Assembly: GCF_021155775.2 (NCBI RefSeq)
Contig: NC_060234.1
Span: 8,876,283-8,940,282, forward strand
DNA: 64,000 bases
Direction: 5' to 3'
From: Neodiprion pinetum
Lineage: Eukaryota > Arthropoda > Insecta > Hymenoptera > Diprionidae
A program made the translations under genes and the position numbers. Of the stretch, positions 50,864 to 62,129 are shown in pieces (position 1 is the first letter of the stretch; each line of letters starts with the position of its first letter). The notes under the pieces are model-generated. The model was not told the origin of the DNA, made no database searches, and worked only from the letters and a program-made list of their open reading frames with translations.

Positions 50864-53063
50864 ATGTTTACGTCACCGCCGGCAAAATCGACGAGGTCGT
50901 CGCGTAGGGAAAATGCGAATTTTTGTCAGCGTTGGACAACGCGGGAGTACCGCGTAATGAAACGCTTCCAAATCCGTGTGGAGGGGTAAGCACAGTAGCT
51001 GGGATTTCGTCGGAAGAGGTAGAGATTTCGAATACTCAAACCTCAGATACAGGCACGTCAAGGAGGGATAGTATACCCGATGTCTCAGGGGTTGCCCGTG
51101 GATTTCCGTCGGTAGGAATAGGGAGGGGTTCAAGGGGGCCTACTCGTACGTTGGTCGGTGACAATGAGTATACGGAGACCAGAGATACAATTGCTCTTTT
51201 GATTAGAAGAATGGATGCAGTGCAAAACGAGTTCGTGAAGTCCCAAACTCAGGAGAGAAATAAGATGGCCACGGTAGAAAAAATACTATCAAAACCAATG
51301 GACCGTCTTCCTTCCAACGCTCCTACGCAAAGTCAGAGATCGTCTACGTCACGAGCCGAACCATCGAGTCAAGAGGAAGGCGCGAGGTACGACGAAATTC
51401 GGTCAATCCGCAAAAGAGTTTCAGATCCCTTGCGTAATTTCGTATCTATCGAGAATGCCTCGGTGGGAAATGAAAGAAACAACGAATTGTCTTTCGTTGA
51501 AAAGTTCGTCGAAAGGAATAATGCATTAACAAATAAAGATGATGAAATCGGATCAGCCCCCGAACGGTCAAATCATACGAGGCAAAACAGAATTGACGAT
51601 TTGGATGAAAACTTGAATGACGCAGAGCGTTGGAGAGTTCGAGTTCATAGGAGAACTGGACTATGAACAAATTCAGAAAACGATGAAGTTCGTCGAAGTA
51701 TTTCCGATACTACGAACACATGGCAGTAGATCAATCAATCGATTTGGAAAATCATCAAACAAATACTTTCACGGATCCCCTCATGAAAATAACATTCGCT
51801 CGTCAAATGTCTGACAGTCTAACAATAACGGAAGAGAAGCTTGTTTCGGCGGATACTTATCGTCGTCTATTTTTAAGCGAAGACGCAACATTTCGCCGCC
51901 CAGCTTTCACGCGTCCAACCCAAGACGTAAGACCTTTGGAAACACCGCGAACGGGCTCGTTGTTTCAATCAAGCGATGATTCGAACGATTCCGAGATCGA
52001 CAATTTGACGATAGACAAAATGACCGTTGCGACGAGAAAACGCGGCTATATGGCAAAGTGGAGATAGAGGTATCGATTCACTTGCGCGTACGCCTCAAAG
52101 GGAAATAGATTCAGCCCTTAAAATTGGAAAAATAGTTGATAATTGGAAAATGCCGTTTCCGAGTTCGGAAAAAGATCCTGAACAGTTTCTGCGCGTGTTA
52201 AAAGATCAGCTAAATGCGAGCATGATTCCCAAAAAATTTTTTATTCCGCATTTGTCAAATATTTTCAAAGGACCTTACCGATCATGGTACTTATTGAATC
52301 GTAAAAATTGGCGAACTTCGAAAGATCCTACAAGAGCCTTTCGTTTTTAATGGAGCGTACGCAAGGTCGATAGCGTTCATTTGGAAGTAAACAATTTGCA
52401 ATTGGAAAGTGGCGAAACCCTCGCTGAATTTACCTGCAGAACTCGAGTGATTTACGAACGCATGCGGTCTTCCCTTCCCTTCCCTCAGAACAACTGAAAC
52501 AGATCTTATTGAAAGTCAGTCCCCGACTCACATTCGAGATTTTAAATTTGCCTGTTTACAATTACGAAGACTTTCTGCACTATATTAATGAGAGAAACTG
52601 TTTCAACGCTCAAACGAAGTTCACAGGGAACCACATGTCTTGTCAAAGAAAAATGTGATGAGAATGCTTCAAGAGGACACCGAAACCGAAGCATCTGAAG
52701 GAGAGAGCGACAGCGATGACGAGCTATCACGCCTGGATGCCTTACATGAAAACCTACCAACTAAGGCTGAACAAAATAAAATTCCGTAGAGTTCGAAGAC
52801 CTTGACGTAACAGCGATTCGAGAAAATTTTGGCAAATCCCGACAAAACTCAAGCGGAACGAAGTAACACAGCTCAAACATCGAGTACACGATTTAAAGGT
52901 ATTCAAGATCCAAATAAAATATTTTGTTACAACTGTGGCAAGAGAGGACATATGTCACGCTCTTGTCTTAACGAGAGACAGGATGTATGTTATTACTGTT
53001 ACACAGCAAGCCATGTGGCTAAAGATTGTCCAAAAACTCAAGGAAACGAGCAAGCCCGACAGT
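50864..53063 (+). pseudogene. gag: Gag of Gypsy element C
   Basis: ATG at 50864; frame broken near 50915, 51665 and several times later. Recognisable pieces: a charged N-terminal region (51000-51660), capsid-like sequence (52100-52350, EKDPEQFLRVLKDQL), and two CCHC knuckles near 52920-53030 (CYNCGKRGHMSRSC and CYYCYTASHVAKDC). Confidence 0.8.
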
Positions 53064-53405
53064 AACTGGACCTCCGGTTCCTGCCATCATGGGAGAAAGC
53101 AAGGTGAATAAGACGATAAAAATAAAAATCCAGGAAATGAAATCGTTGGATTCCTTCGAGGTCAAGATCGGAGAACCTATAGAGGGCAAACTGCAACTCC
53201 TGATCGGGTCTGACGAGGAGTCGGACGAATTTGACGAAAACGAAGAAATCACGGTTGACAACGGTGACGAGGTAACAACGGGAATTATCACTTTCCTCGC
53301 GCCAACGAACCTCACGACAATCACTGAAACTGTACAACATGGAGAAATTGACGCCGAAGAATATCGTCACTGGAGACCACTGGGAATTTCAACAATGATC
53401 TCGCA

Positions 53406-56400
53406 ATGTTAACGAGAGCGTCGAATTTTCTGCACAGAAAATGGTTTGTACGAGCCTCTGGAAGCAATAAGGATTCCGGTCGATATTTATATTATGGCAA
53501 AAGAATCCGAGAAAATCTTGACAGTGGGAGCGAAAAGTCATATCTGAGCCAAATCGCATACAACAAAGTCCGCCATCTTCAAATGAAGGAACCAGTCAAA
53601 CATCGGAAAATTGTCTAAGGCTTGGCGACAAATTGCCTATCAAGACAAAAAGAGGCACATGTTTCATCATCGACGTGGGTGATATCTATGGCCCACAGTG
53701 GCTCAGTATTCTGCCTACGCTGTCGAATGATATTGTCCTTGGCATGGATTTTTGGTCCTCGTTTAAGGTCAAAATTAATATGGTCACGATAACATGGACG
53801 TTGGATGAGAGTCAATTTTCATATCTACTCTCAACTCACTACGGAAAATGGACAAAATTGCAAGCCTTATCGACCGACGAAAATATGAACATACAAAAAT
53901 TTCGGGAAGGCAAGTTCACAAAAATGGAAAACGAAACCACCGGTGTGACCGGTCTTAGTCAACACTCGATCAAACTGGTTGATCATACACCTCAGCGCCA
54001 GAAAACTCACCGACGAGGTGAGGTAGTTCGAAAATTCATTCATCAAGAAGTCGATCGATTACTAGAACAGGGTTTCGTTAAATGGAGTAACAACAATTGG
54101 GCATGCTCACCAATCGTTGCTCCGAAGGCGAAGGGAAAGTTGAGACTTTGTATTGATTATCGTCCGGTAAATCGACACGCAGCAAAACCGGCGTATACAC
54201 TGCACAACATGAAGTCTGTCTTGTCTCAACTGCACGAGGTGACAATAGTTTCGACATTAGATATGAGTGAGGCATTCCACCAAATACCAATGGAGGAAAA
54301 AAGTCGAGAACATACAGCATTCGTCGTCGAAGGAAAGGGATTGTTGGAATGGGTTAGAATGCGTCAGAATGCCGTATTGTTTGACAGAGGCTCCCTCTAC
54401 GTTCGAACAACTCATCGATAAACTGAAGCGAAGACTTGAAGAATTGATATCGCAAAGGAATTTGCCGAATAAACTCGGAGATCAAGTATTCACGTATCTC
54501 GATAACTGAATAGTAGTTGGTCAAACTTTCGACGCACACCTGACGATTTTGCCGTTGCTTTTCGAGGTGTAACGTGGAGCAAAACTAACTCTGAATCGAG
54601 AAAAGAGCTCCTATGTCTGTAAGGAGGTGAAATTTTTGGGATATGTTATTGACAAATCGTGTATGAGACCAAACCCTGAAAAGATACAACCGATCCTCGA
54701 TTTTCCGGTACCGAGAGATCGTACACAACTTCGCCAATTTAATGGATTAGTCAATTGGTACCATCGTTACCTTCGAAATATTGCACGTGTGTAAGGCCCG
54801 TCAAACAAATTGACGAACCCAAAGATTCCATGGAAATGGACCGAAGCAGAACAAGAGGCTTTCGAAGAAAAGAAACGTGATTTGGAAAATGCACCGAGGT
54901 TGTATACACCAATACCTGGACAACCATTTATTTTGTTCTCGGAGGCAGGTGATAGTGGATTAGGCGCAATCTTAATGCAGCAAGACTCAGAGAACAAAGA
55001 AGAACGATTACTGAAAGTCTGAAGTCGACCATTACGAGGTGCTGAACTATATTATACCACTACAGAGGCAGAATGTCTAGCCGTGGTTTGGTCCGTAGAA
55101 AACCGAGATGTTGCCTCGAAAGAATGCATTTCACTGTTGTGATTGATCATTAGGCCTTGCAGTGGCTTTACGAACTGAAAGACCCAGTAGGACGACTAGC
55201 AAGATGGGCGATCCAATTATTGCAACATAATATGACTATTGAGTACAAGCGCGGAATAACAAATGAAGCACCCGACGCTTTCTGACGCATGCATGACGTG
55301 AACGAGGACGTTAAAGCAAATTGTCAAATTAGGGAAGCTACTGTTGGAGAAGCCGTAGAAATACGAACGGATTTACAAGCGTTTTCGAGTAATCAATGGT
55401 ACGATTCGAAGTATGAAATCGTCACAAGGTCTGCTGAAAAATTCTTGGAGTGGAAGATCGAAGACCGATGACGGAAAATTGTATTATTTTCGAAAAGATT
55501 TTGGAAAATTCTTATTTGACGACGAACATCCTTGGAAAAAGTCGGTAAACCGGAGAAAGTCTTCGAGATTTTACGTGAGAATCATGAGCCGCCACAAGAC
55601 GGACATCTTGGAAGAGGCAACACGTACAAGCTCATTCGACAAACGTATTATTGGCCTGGTGTGACACAGGTCATTAGAAAATTTGTCAGAGAGTGCGAAA
55701 TTTGTCTCAAAGTAAAATACAATCAAAATCCGATAAAAGGACCACAAACAACGAGGCCATTGTTGAAGTCATGGGCTCAATTGTCGATTGATGTTGTTGG
55801 GTCCATTCCCTCGTTCGAAAAAAGGAAATAATTACATCCTCGTCATTCAAGATCTTCAAACGAAATACGTAGAACTTTACCCTGTACAAAATCAAACGGG
55901 AAATATCGTTGTCATTAGAGTGTCGGATACTGTATTCGATCGTTGGGGTACTATCCCGGAATCAATTGTCAGCGACAACGGGACAGAGTTTGCAAATAAA
56001 GACGTTGAAACATTTTTGACAGCAAAAGGAGTTGAAAACATAACAACACCGCTTGCTCATCCACAGGCCAACCCTGTAGAACTTGGCAATCGTCCGATCG
56101 ATATCAAACCGATGATTGCCGCAACAATTCGTGGTAAACACAACCAATGGGATCAAGAACTGTCAAAATTACAATTGGCATACAACACCGTTTCACACGC
56201 TGGTAGTCGAGTTTCGTTTTGTTTAAATCATGCACATGAAGCAATAAAAAACAATTGTGAATATTGTGTGGATCGACAACAAGAAATAACTGACGATCTA
56301 CTCAAAGGGTGGATCGCGAAAATATCTAGGTTCGACGAACTGAGGCACCAAGTCGAAGTACAAATCGAAAAATACGCGAATAAACGGCTTGACAAGACAA

Positions 56401-56489
56401 ATACAGACAAGATTCAAAAAGTTGACGTGAAGCCCGGTACCGAAGTTCATTACCCTAATGACAAAGTTAGTAATGAGGCTGAGGGTTGA
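53406..56489 (+). pseudogene. pol: Pol of Gypsy element C
   Basis: Protease with a DSG active site (near 53520) and the DIVLGMDFW flap-end motif; RT fingers and palm (IVAPKAKGKLRLCIDY, LDMSEAFHQI). The catalytic box reads YLDN followed by a stop (about 54498), destroying the polymerase. RNase H is only traceable in fragments (54800-55280). The integrase HHCC finger (55590-55710), catalytic SIDVVG, VSDNGTEF and QANPVEL blocks (55780-56100) and the C-terminal domain follow. No macrodomain is seen between RNase H and integrase, in contrast to the array element. Confidence 0.85.
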
Positions 56490-57212
56490 TCGGCAAAATT
56501 AGCCGATCGTTTCTTAGGACCGGCTATAGTCGAACGAATAACGGGTCCCATGGTTGTCGAATTAGTAAGTAAAGAGGATAAAATTATTGTAAAATATTAT
56601 CTCACTGATTCAAAATTTCCACGTCGAAGTCGGCGTCATCCAACTAAGTCGGAAATAAAGTCATTTAAATAAAGCCATGACCAGCATCGCAATCTATAAA
56701 ACAAACAAATTTCAACGATCATCGACCTCGAGTTCGTTGGTAAAAATAAAAAAAAAAAAAATTATATATCGATAAAAGTTTAAGGTATAGAATAAAATAG
56801 AAAAACACAGCCTTTATCAATAATAAGCTTATATGTTGTATTATACGTTCCTATGTTATTTGTCCTCAGTTACAAATTTATACGCAGTCAAAGTAATTTG
56901 TTCAATAACAAGGATCATTGTAATTGTGGAATGGAAGTTGCAGGTCCCAATATTTTCAAGACGATAGAAGGATCTTGCTCACGATGTCCAGGTCTGGCGG
57001 TGGGAATGTGACGGGAATGATCTTGATCTGCAAAATTCGATTCATTGTAAAACGTCAATTGATCATGTAAAATTAGTAGTACAACAAGGCGGGTTCTGGA
57101 TACAAACACCTTCTTTACCGACCAAGCCGCCCATCCGTGCATCCCAGACGCAAACCCTTGAAGGTTACCCCCACTCTCGTAAGATAAAACGTGCTATGCC
57201 TACCGCTCGTCG
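56490..57212. other. 3' flank of element C, no gene
   Basis: AT-rich, with an A run near 56750. Contains the partner of the possible LTR remnant at 57022-57085. Nothing else supported. Confidence 0.5.
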
Positions 57213-57335
57213 GTAAGAAAATCTCCCAAATGACCATGATCGTCGGTAAAAAATCCTCCGAATGACCATGATCATCGGTAAAACATCTTCCAAATGACCA
57301 TGATCGTTGTTGAAAAATGCCTGAAACTGCCATGG
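57213..57335. repeat. 32-33-bp tandem repeat
   Basis: Three full units and part of a fourth, with the constant core AATGACCATGATC. Confidence 0.85.
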
Positions 57336-57394
57336 TATTACCCCTTGTGGGATAAACTGTGCTCTTTGTCGGTAAAGAAAATCATGCCATCGAG

Positions 57395-57837
57395 CGGCAG
57401 GTAGAAATAGCCAATAAACCAGCCTGTTCAATTGATACAACCATGTGCTTATCAGAGCTTGTCTTGTTGTAAGTTGAACCTTCTTGTTTGTAGGTTGCTA
57501 CAAACACTGTGTGTTTAGAGGCTCCATAAGTAAATACGAACTTCCAGGTCTTATCAGCACTGCCTTTCTTAACTTAACGTGATTCTGGCCCTACTTCAAA
57601 CAAAATTTTAGCACAGAACCCCACTGCTTCAGAGCTAACTCCTGCATTTAAGTCCTGATTGTAGTCACGACAATGGACCATGAATTCAGCTTGAAGATCT
57701 GAGTAAACAAACTGCTCAGAGGCATGCTCTATGATGAAATCTTCTGGTGTCACTCTTGGGATATCATAACTTTTCTCAATTACATGAGACATTGAAGTTT
57801 CAGGCTTAGAGCCCACGGCATGATGTTCTTTAGCCAT
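57395..57837 (-). pseudogene. Unidentified protein family, member 1 (nonsense mutation)
   Basis: ATG at 57837. 87 codons to a TAA at 57574, after which the same frame continues with good similarity to a second copy at 61450-61745. In that copy the stop position is a Lys codon (AAA), so the stop looks like a point mutation. The shared part carries TWKFVFTYGASKHTVFVATY and SDKHMVVSIEQAGLLAIST. No family recognised; a structural or coat-like protein of a virus or large mobile element is conceivable but is a guess. Confidence 0.5.
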
Positions 57838-58019
57838 AATTAGTTTAAGAATATGTAACTTCAAACCTTCTTATTGCTAGTTCAAATATATGTTTCAAAC
57901 TAATTAACTGCATTACCGAGCGCACTCCGTGAATCCTCAGGCGTTCGAGCGGACCCCGTGGATCCTCGGACGTTCGACCGAGAATCCTGGAATGTGTCAT
58001 AGCTTGAGAGCTTCCAGAA

Positions 58020-58720
58020 GGTTCGAGAAGATTCTTACGGCCTTGAATGAATTTAGGCTGTCAAACAATTCGTCCGACGTGTTTCGACTCGACGTTGAGC
58101 GGCATGCGGTCACAGGATTTCGGTGCGACGTAGAATTCTGAAAGACCCGTTCTGGAATCGAACGAATTTCAGCAAAACAATTCTCGGATTCGTCCGACGA
58201 AAACAATACTCGGAATCGTCCGACGAGTGTCGACTTGACGGCGAGCGGTCAGTGGACACCGAATTGCAGTGTGACGTTGAGTTCGTGAGCCGTGTGACGA
58301 AGCCGCCTCGACCCTGAAAGAATCTCGGAAACTTAGGCTGACAAACAATGCGTTCGACGAGTTTCGACTTGACGGTGAGCGGCCTGCGGACAACGGATTG
58401 CGGTGCGACGTCGAATTCTGGAAGGTTCTGAAATTTGTATGCGGCTTCTTCGACCCTGAACGAATGTATGCTGACAAACAATGCGTTCGACAAGTTTCGC
58501 CTTGACCGCGAGCGGTCCGGGACCGTGAGAAAGAGCTTCTTTAACCCCGAAAGATTCTCGGAAACTTGGACTGACAAACAACGCGTCCGACGAGTTTCAA
58601 CTTGACGTCGAGTTTCAACTTGACGACGAGTTTCAACTTGACGACGGCAAGCGGTCTGCGGACAACGGATTGCGGTGCGACGTTGAATTCTAGAAGGTTC
58701 TAACGTACAATCAAAGACAC
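58020..58720. repeat. Irregular GC-rich repeat block
   Basis: Four to five degenerate units of about 115-135 bp built from CTGACAAACAATGCGT, CGACGAGTTTCGACTTGACG, GCGGACAACGGATTGCGG and GTCGAATTCTGGAAGGTTC modules, in variable order and spacing. The last unit contains a threefold internal repeat of GAGTTTCAACTTGACGACG. Long open frames here are by-products of the repeats. Confidence 0.85.
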
Positions 58721-59008
58721 ATCATTTCGGTAGCTTCTAGAAGTTTTTCAAGGATTCTGTGTACCTGTTGGGAGGAATACGGCTATAACAGGCTAAATTT
58801 CAGGTCAGGAAGACAGTCTTGCACCTTCAGCTCTCATGAGGACAACTTCTAACAAAGCAGAACTATAACAGCGAACCGATCTGTTCTTAAAAAATATTCA
58901 CGACTTGAAAGCCGATATTAACCAGAAGTCAGATCTCAACAAAGTGACAAAAAAGGTTCGCAAATCTACATTTATCAAGTAACACGTGACTGCTGAACAT
59001 TTAAAAAA
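58721..59008. other. No feature recognised
   Basis: AT-rich flank between the repeat block and the next relic. Confidence 0.4.
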
Positions 59009-59329
59009 ATGGTTTTCACAAAACCGAATAAGGTTGCAAGCATGTACGAATTCCTACCGACGAAAAAATTGACGGAGCAAGAACTTATCGAAATCTAGTA
59101 AGTCACCAACAATCGACGAGTCCAAACTAGGTTTGGACAGCATGTCGTCACAGATATCAACGACAAATTCAGCGTATTCTTACCGGCACGGACTGTGCGA
59201 CTGCTGAACGAGGACGAGACCCAATACTAGATATTGGTGCATACGATGGAGAAGGAGCGGTTGCTCTTGCAGTATCTGGGTGGCCAATATGGTCAAATTG
59301 AATTCAAAGATGCGTCGACTCTTGCTTAA
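59009..59329 (+). pseudogene. Small DNA-binding-like protein relic (FLPAR family)
   Basis: One frame from the ATG at 59009, broken by TAG TAA at about 59096 and TAG at 59228. It reads VQTRFGQHVVTDI, FSVFLPARTVRLLN and LLQYLGGQYGQIEFKD. I recall this combination from small uncharacterised arthropod proteins, probably of mobile-element origin, possibly with an OB fold; this is memory-based inference. A second fragment with FLPAWTVRLLN lies at 59355-59418. Confidence 0.4.
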
Positions 59330-59807
59330 TTTGTACACCGTACCTGGACAACGTGTGCAGCGTCTTCTTACCAGCATGGACCGTGCGACTACTGAACGTG
59401 ATCAAGAACCAATTTGAAAAACTTAACAAAAAAACTTTCAAAGAAGTTTCCAAGCATTCTCCGTTTCATATCGTTTAAGAAAATTGTACAAACATTCTCA
59501 CAAAGCTTTTATTTTTATTTTTTTGCTGTACATTAACTAGATATACTACTACTACGACTACTACTACGTTGCATGTTGTTGTTTACAGCTCTCTGAAACA
59601 TACAATAATTTTGGAAATGTAAGATATGATGTATCACTCACGCACACAAAAGTATTTATCAACTTTGTTCCAAAAGTTGTAAAATGATATTTTAGAAACA
59701 TAAGACATGTATGTATCACAAAAGTTTCAAGGTTTTCGTTGTTGAAAAGAAAAAAAAAAGGAAAATGAATTTGTTCTGAAAGTTGTGAAATGAAATAAAA
59801 ATTTTTC
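59330..59807. other. No gene; AT-rich
   Basis: Contains the short second FLPAW fragment at its left edge and a CTACTA simple repeat near 59550. Otherwise nothing seen. Confidence 0.4.
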
Positions 59808-60041
59808 TCACATTTTTTGAAACAGAAAATCCCCTTCTTCACCACGTACCAGGCGGGCCGCCACACCCGCCTGGTAAACGATAACGTCATTTCGAGGGTT
59901 GTTATCGTCATTACGGTCACCGTTCGCCATGTGCACGCTCATTGCCAACCTTACTGATCGTACCAGAAAATCGTAAGGTGTTCCGAACATACACTCTATA
60001 GGCACCACCCGCACATATTGTAAAATGTTTACTAACTCCAT
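59808..60041 (-). CDS. Unidentified 77-aa frame
   Basis: ATG at 60039-60041, MELVNILQYVRVVPIEC at the start, mixed composition, no recognised domain. It lies among relics of unidentified element proteins and may be one of them or chance. Confidence 0.2.
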   Translation of the reverse strand: MELVNILQYVRVVPIECMFGTPYDFLVRSVRLAMSVHMANGDRNDDNNPRNDVIVYQAGVAARLVRGEEGDFLFQKM

Positions 60042-60774
60042 TTTTTTTTTTGCTAGAAAATAACCTGAAAAAAAAACGCACACCCGTTAAATTATTTCTA
60101 TTCACTGAAGTAAAATCGAAAATTGTTGTACACTCAAGGTAAAAAAAACTGTCTGAGTGCACTGATTTCAATCACCCACCTTGACAGTTTACAGGCTCAA
60201 CTGTTGATCAATTCATCAGACCGACGGAGTACCCCATTCTTCCTACAGCTTCGTAAGTTTTGAGTTCACAATTAAATTAATATCAAATCATAAAGTGCTT
60301 GACACTTGTCGGTTACGTTTGAAGGATATATCCTTCTCACTCTGCCCTACTGCACTAGTGCGTAGGCCTCGAAATCGTGAAACTGACACAGTGCGCAAAG
60401 TAAAACATGCCCATAACGCACCTGGAGAATGATATCTACTAAGCCTATCAAAGTTCCATGTATAACTCTAGCGATTAGTTTACTCTCACAGTTCTCTCTC
60501 GTACATGAGGCGTGCGAAACTTTTTCGTCAGAAGAACTGCCTTCCTATCTTCCACGCGCTGCAGGTTCGTTCAAGGAATATCTTAAAATTTTTGTCGCTC
60601 AAGAATAGTGAATACGGTTGTTCACGAATTTTCGGCAATGTGTGAGTCACGCCGTTGTTAACCTATAAAAGGGACCGTGCCAGCGTAGAGCAGTCATTCT
60701 GAGGCAAGCTTTGCAACTTTATCTGTGCAACTCTATCTTTGTCAAGTGCGTGATCGAAAGAAGGAGAAACAATC
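60042..60774. other. No gene seen
   Basis: Non-coding. CTATAAAAG at 60662-60670 followed by a GAGCAGTCATTC-type start about 25 bases on could be a TATA box and initiator for the relic at 60775. Confidence 0.3.
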
Positions 60775-61234
60775 ATGGATTCCGAAAAGTGTTTGAAATT
60801 GATGCAAATCATGGAAACGGCGTTCACGATTTTAACTGAAAAATCGTCACCGACAGAGATTCTGAATCCAAAATGCCAGGCTTTTGAATGAAATCTCACG
60901 CAACAACGCCTCAACGATCGGGGAGAAGACAAGAATTCTGACTGCAATTGGAATTCTGATATCGTTGACAGCCAAATTTCAACAATTTCTAAAAATGGGC
61001 GACGGATTACCAAGCCGACGACGAAGCGATCGAGTACGGTGGGAAGATTTGGAGACAACTCTCGAGAGCCGAATTCGGACGGGAGCCATTATCAATCTGC
61101 GGCATGAAGATTTGAACAGGTTTTTGGAAGATGCGAAACACCTCGTCGTTACAAGACGTCTCTTAAGCTGGAATAACCAGTTCATCAAAATCGAAAATGA
61201 CCTATATTGGGATTTAGTGCTCTTTAGTTGCTAA
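60775..61234 (+). pseudogene. Element-associated protein relic (ESRIRTG family)
   Basis: ATG at 60775 opens a 38-codon frame (MDSEKCLKLMQIMETAF) that stops at about 60891. Coding-like sequence continues in another frame to 61234 with VRWEDLETTLESRIRTGAI and LRHEDLNRFLEDAKHLV. That pattern resembles uncharacterised arthropod proteins often found with virus-like DNA polymerases; this is from memory and low confidence. A TATA-like box 105 bases upstream suggests a real promoter once existed. Confidence 0.4.
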
Positions 61235-61449
61235 TTTAATCCCCGAATTTTGATCTTGTTGTTCCAGTAATTTCGTCGAAATTAAGGGCGATGTCAAGTT
61301 TAAAAAAAGTTGGCAAAGCCAGGCAAACGGATGACGGAATATTAACGAAAAAATTATGAGAATTGGTTGCTAATTAGTTGCTCAAACAATACACTCATTT
61401 CGAACTGAAAGAATCAACTCCTGCTCCGGAAACCACCCCCAAGTCGTCA

Positions 61450-61745
61450 CGTACTTGAAGCTGTCATCAAGTACTGGGGTACTGGCATAGCCATAGCAAA
61501 GCTTGTTAGTCTGTTAAATGTTGAGATAGCTAGTAGCCCAGCTTGTTTTATGGATATAATCATATGTTTATCGGAAGTGGTCGTATTATAAACTGATCCT
61601 TCCTGCTCATATGTAGCCACAAAAACTGTGTGCTTGGCAGAACCATAAGTGAATATAAACTTCCATGTTTTGTCGGCGCTTCCTTTCTTGACTTTGCGGG
61701 ACTCTGGACCTACTTCGAACTAGATCTTTGCTCAGAATTCAACTG
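61450..61745 (-). pseudogene. Unidentified protein family, member 2 (5'-truncated)
   Basis: Minus-strand frame homologous to 57395-57600: TWKFIFTYGSAKHTVFVATY, SDKHMIISIKQAGLLAIST. It extends further to NRLTSFAMAMPVPQYLMTAS before a stop near 61458. The N-terminal half present in member 1 is missing and a stop interrupts the upstream end near 61727. Amino-acid similarity exceeds what the nucleotides suggest, so the family was once under selection. Confidence 0.5.
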
Positions 61746-61815
61746 CTTGAAATATAATTGAATGTACTGTATATTTTGTTTTAACCAATAAATCACTGCA
61801 TCAGGCGAATCTGTC

Positions 61816-62120
61816 GTATCTCCAATTTTGTTGCTCGACCCCTAAGACCCGAAACTCACCCTCATGCCAACGACGCTACACAGAAATGACAGAACGCGCG
61901 GATACAAAAATTCGCTAAAGATTGATTTCAGATCCGCGAATTAGTTGCTCTCGATGTACCGTATCTCCGATTTTGTTGCTCGACCCCCACACCCGAAACT
62001 AACCCCCATGCCAACGACGCTACACAGAAATTACTGAACGCGCCGATATAAAAATTCGCTAAGAATTGATTTCAGATCCGCGAATTAGTTGTTCTCGATG
62101 TACTGTATCTCCGATTTTTT
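61816..62120. repeat. 145-bp satellite, about 2.1 copies
   Basis: Units start GTATCTCCRATTTTGTTGCT at 61816, 61961 and (partial) 62105, about 90% identical. Confidence 0.88.
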
Positions 62121-62129
62121 TTGTAGCAG

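Larger units (their letters stand above)
49595..56640 (+). mobile_element. Degenerate Gypsy element C
   Basis: Plus-strand element with primer site, a long repeat-rich leader, gag, protease, RT, RNase H remnants and integrase in the normal Ty3/Gypsy order. No env seen. Many frameshifts and stops mark it as an old copy. Exact LTR limits could not be established. Confidence 0.85.

Noticed and set aside
58110..58581. Minus-strand frames of 82-155 codons
   Set aside because: They arise from the modular repeats at 58020-58720. Codon content follows repeat units and no domain is seen.
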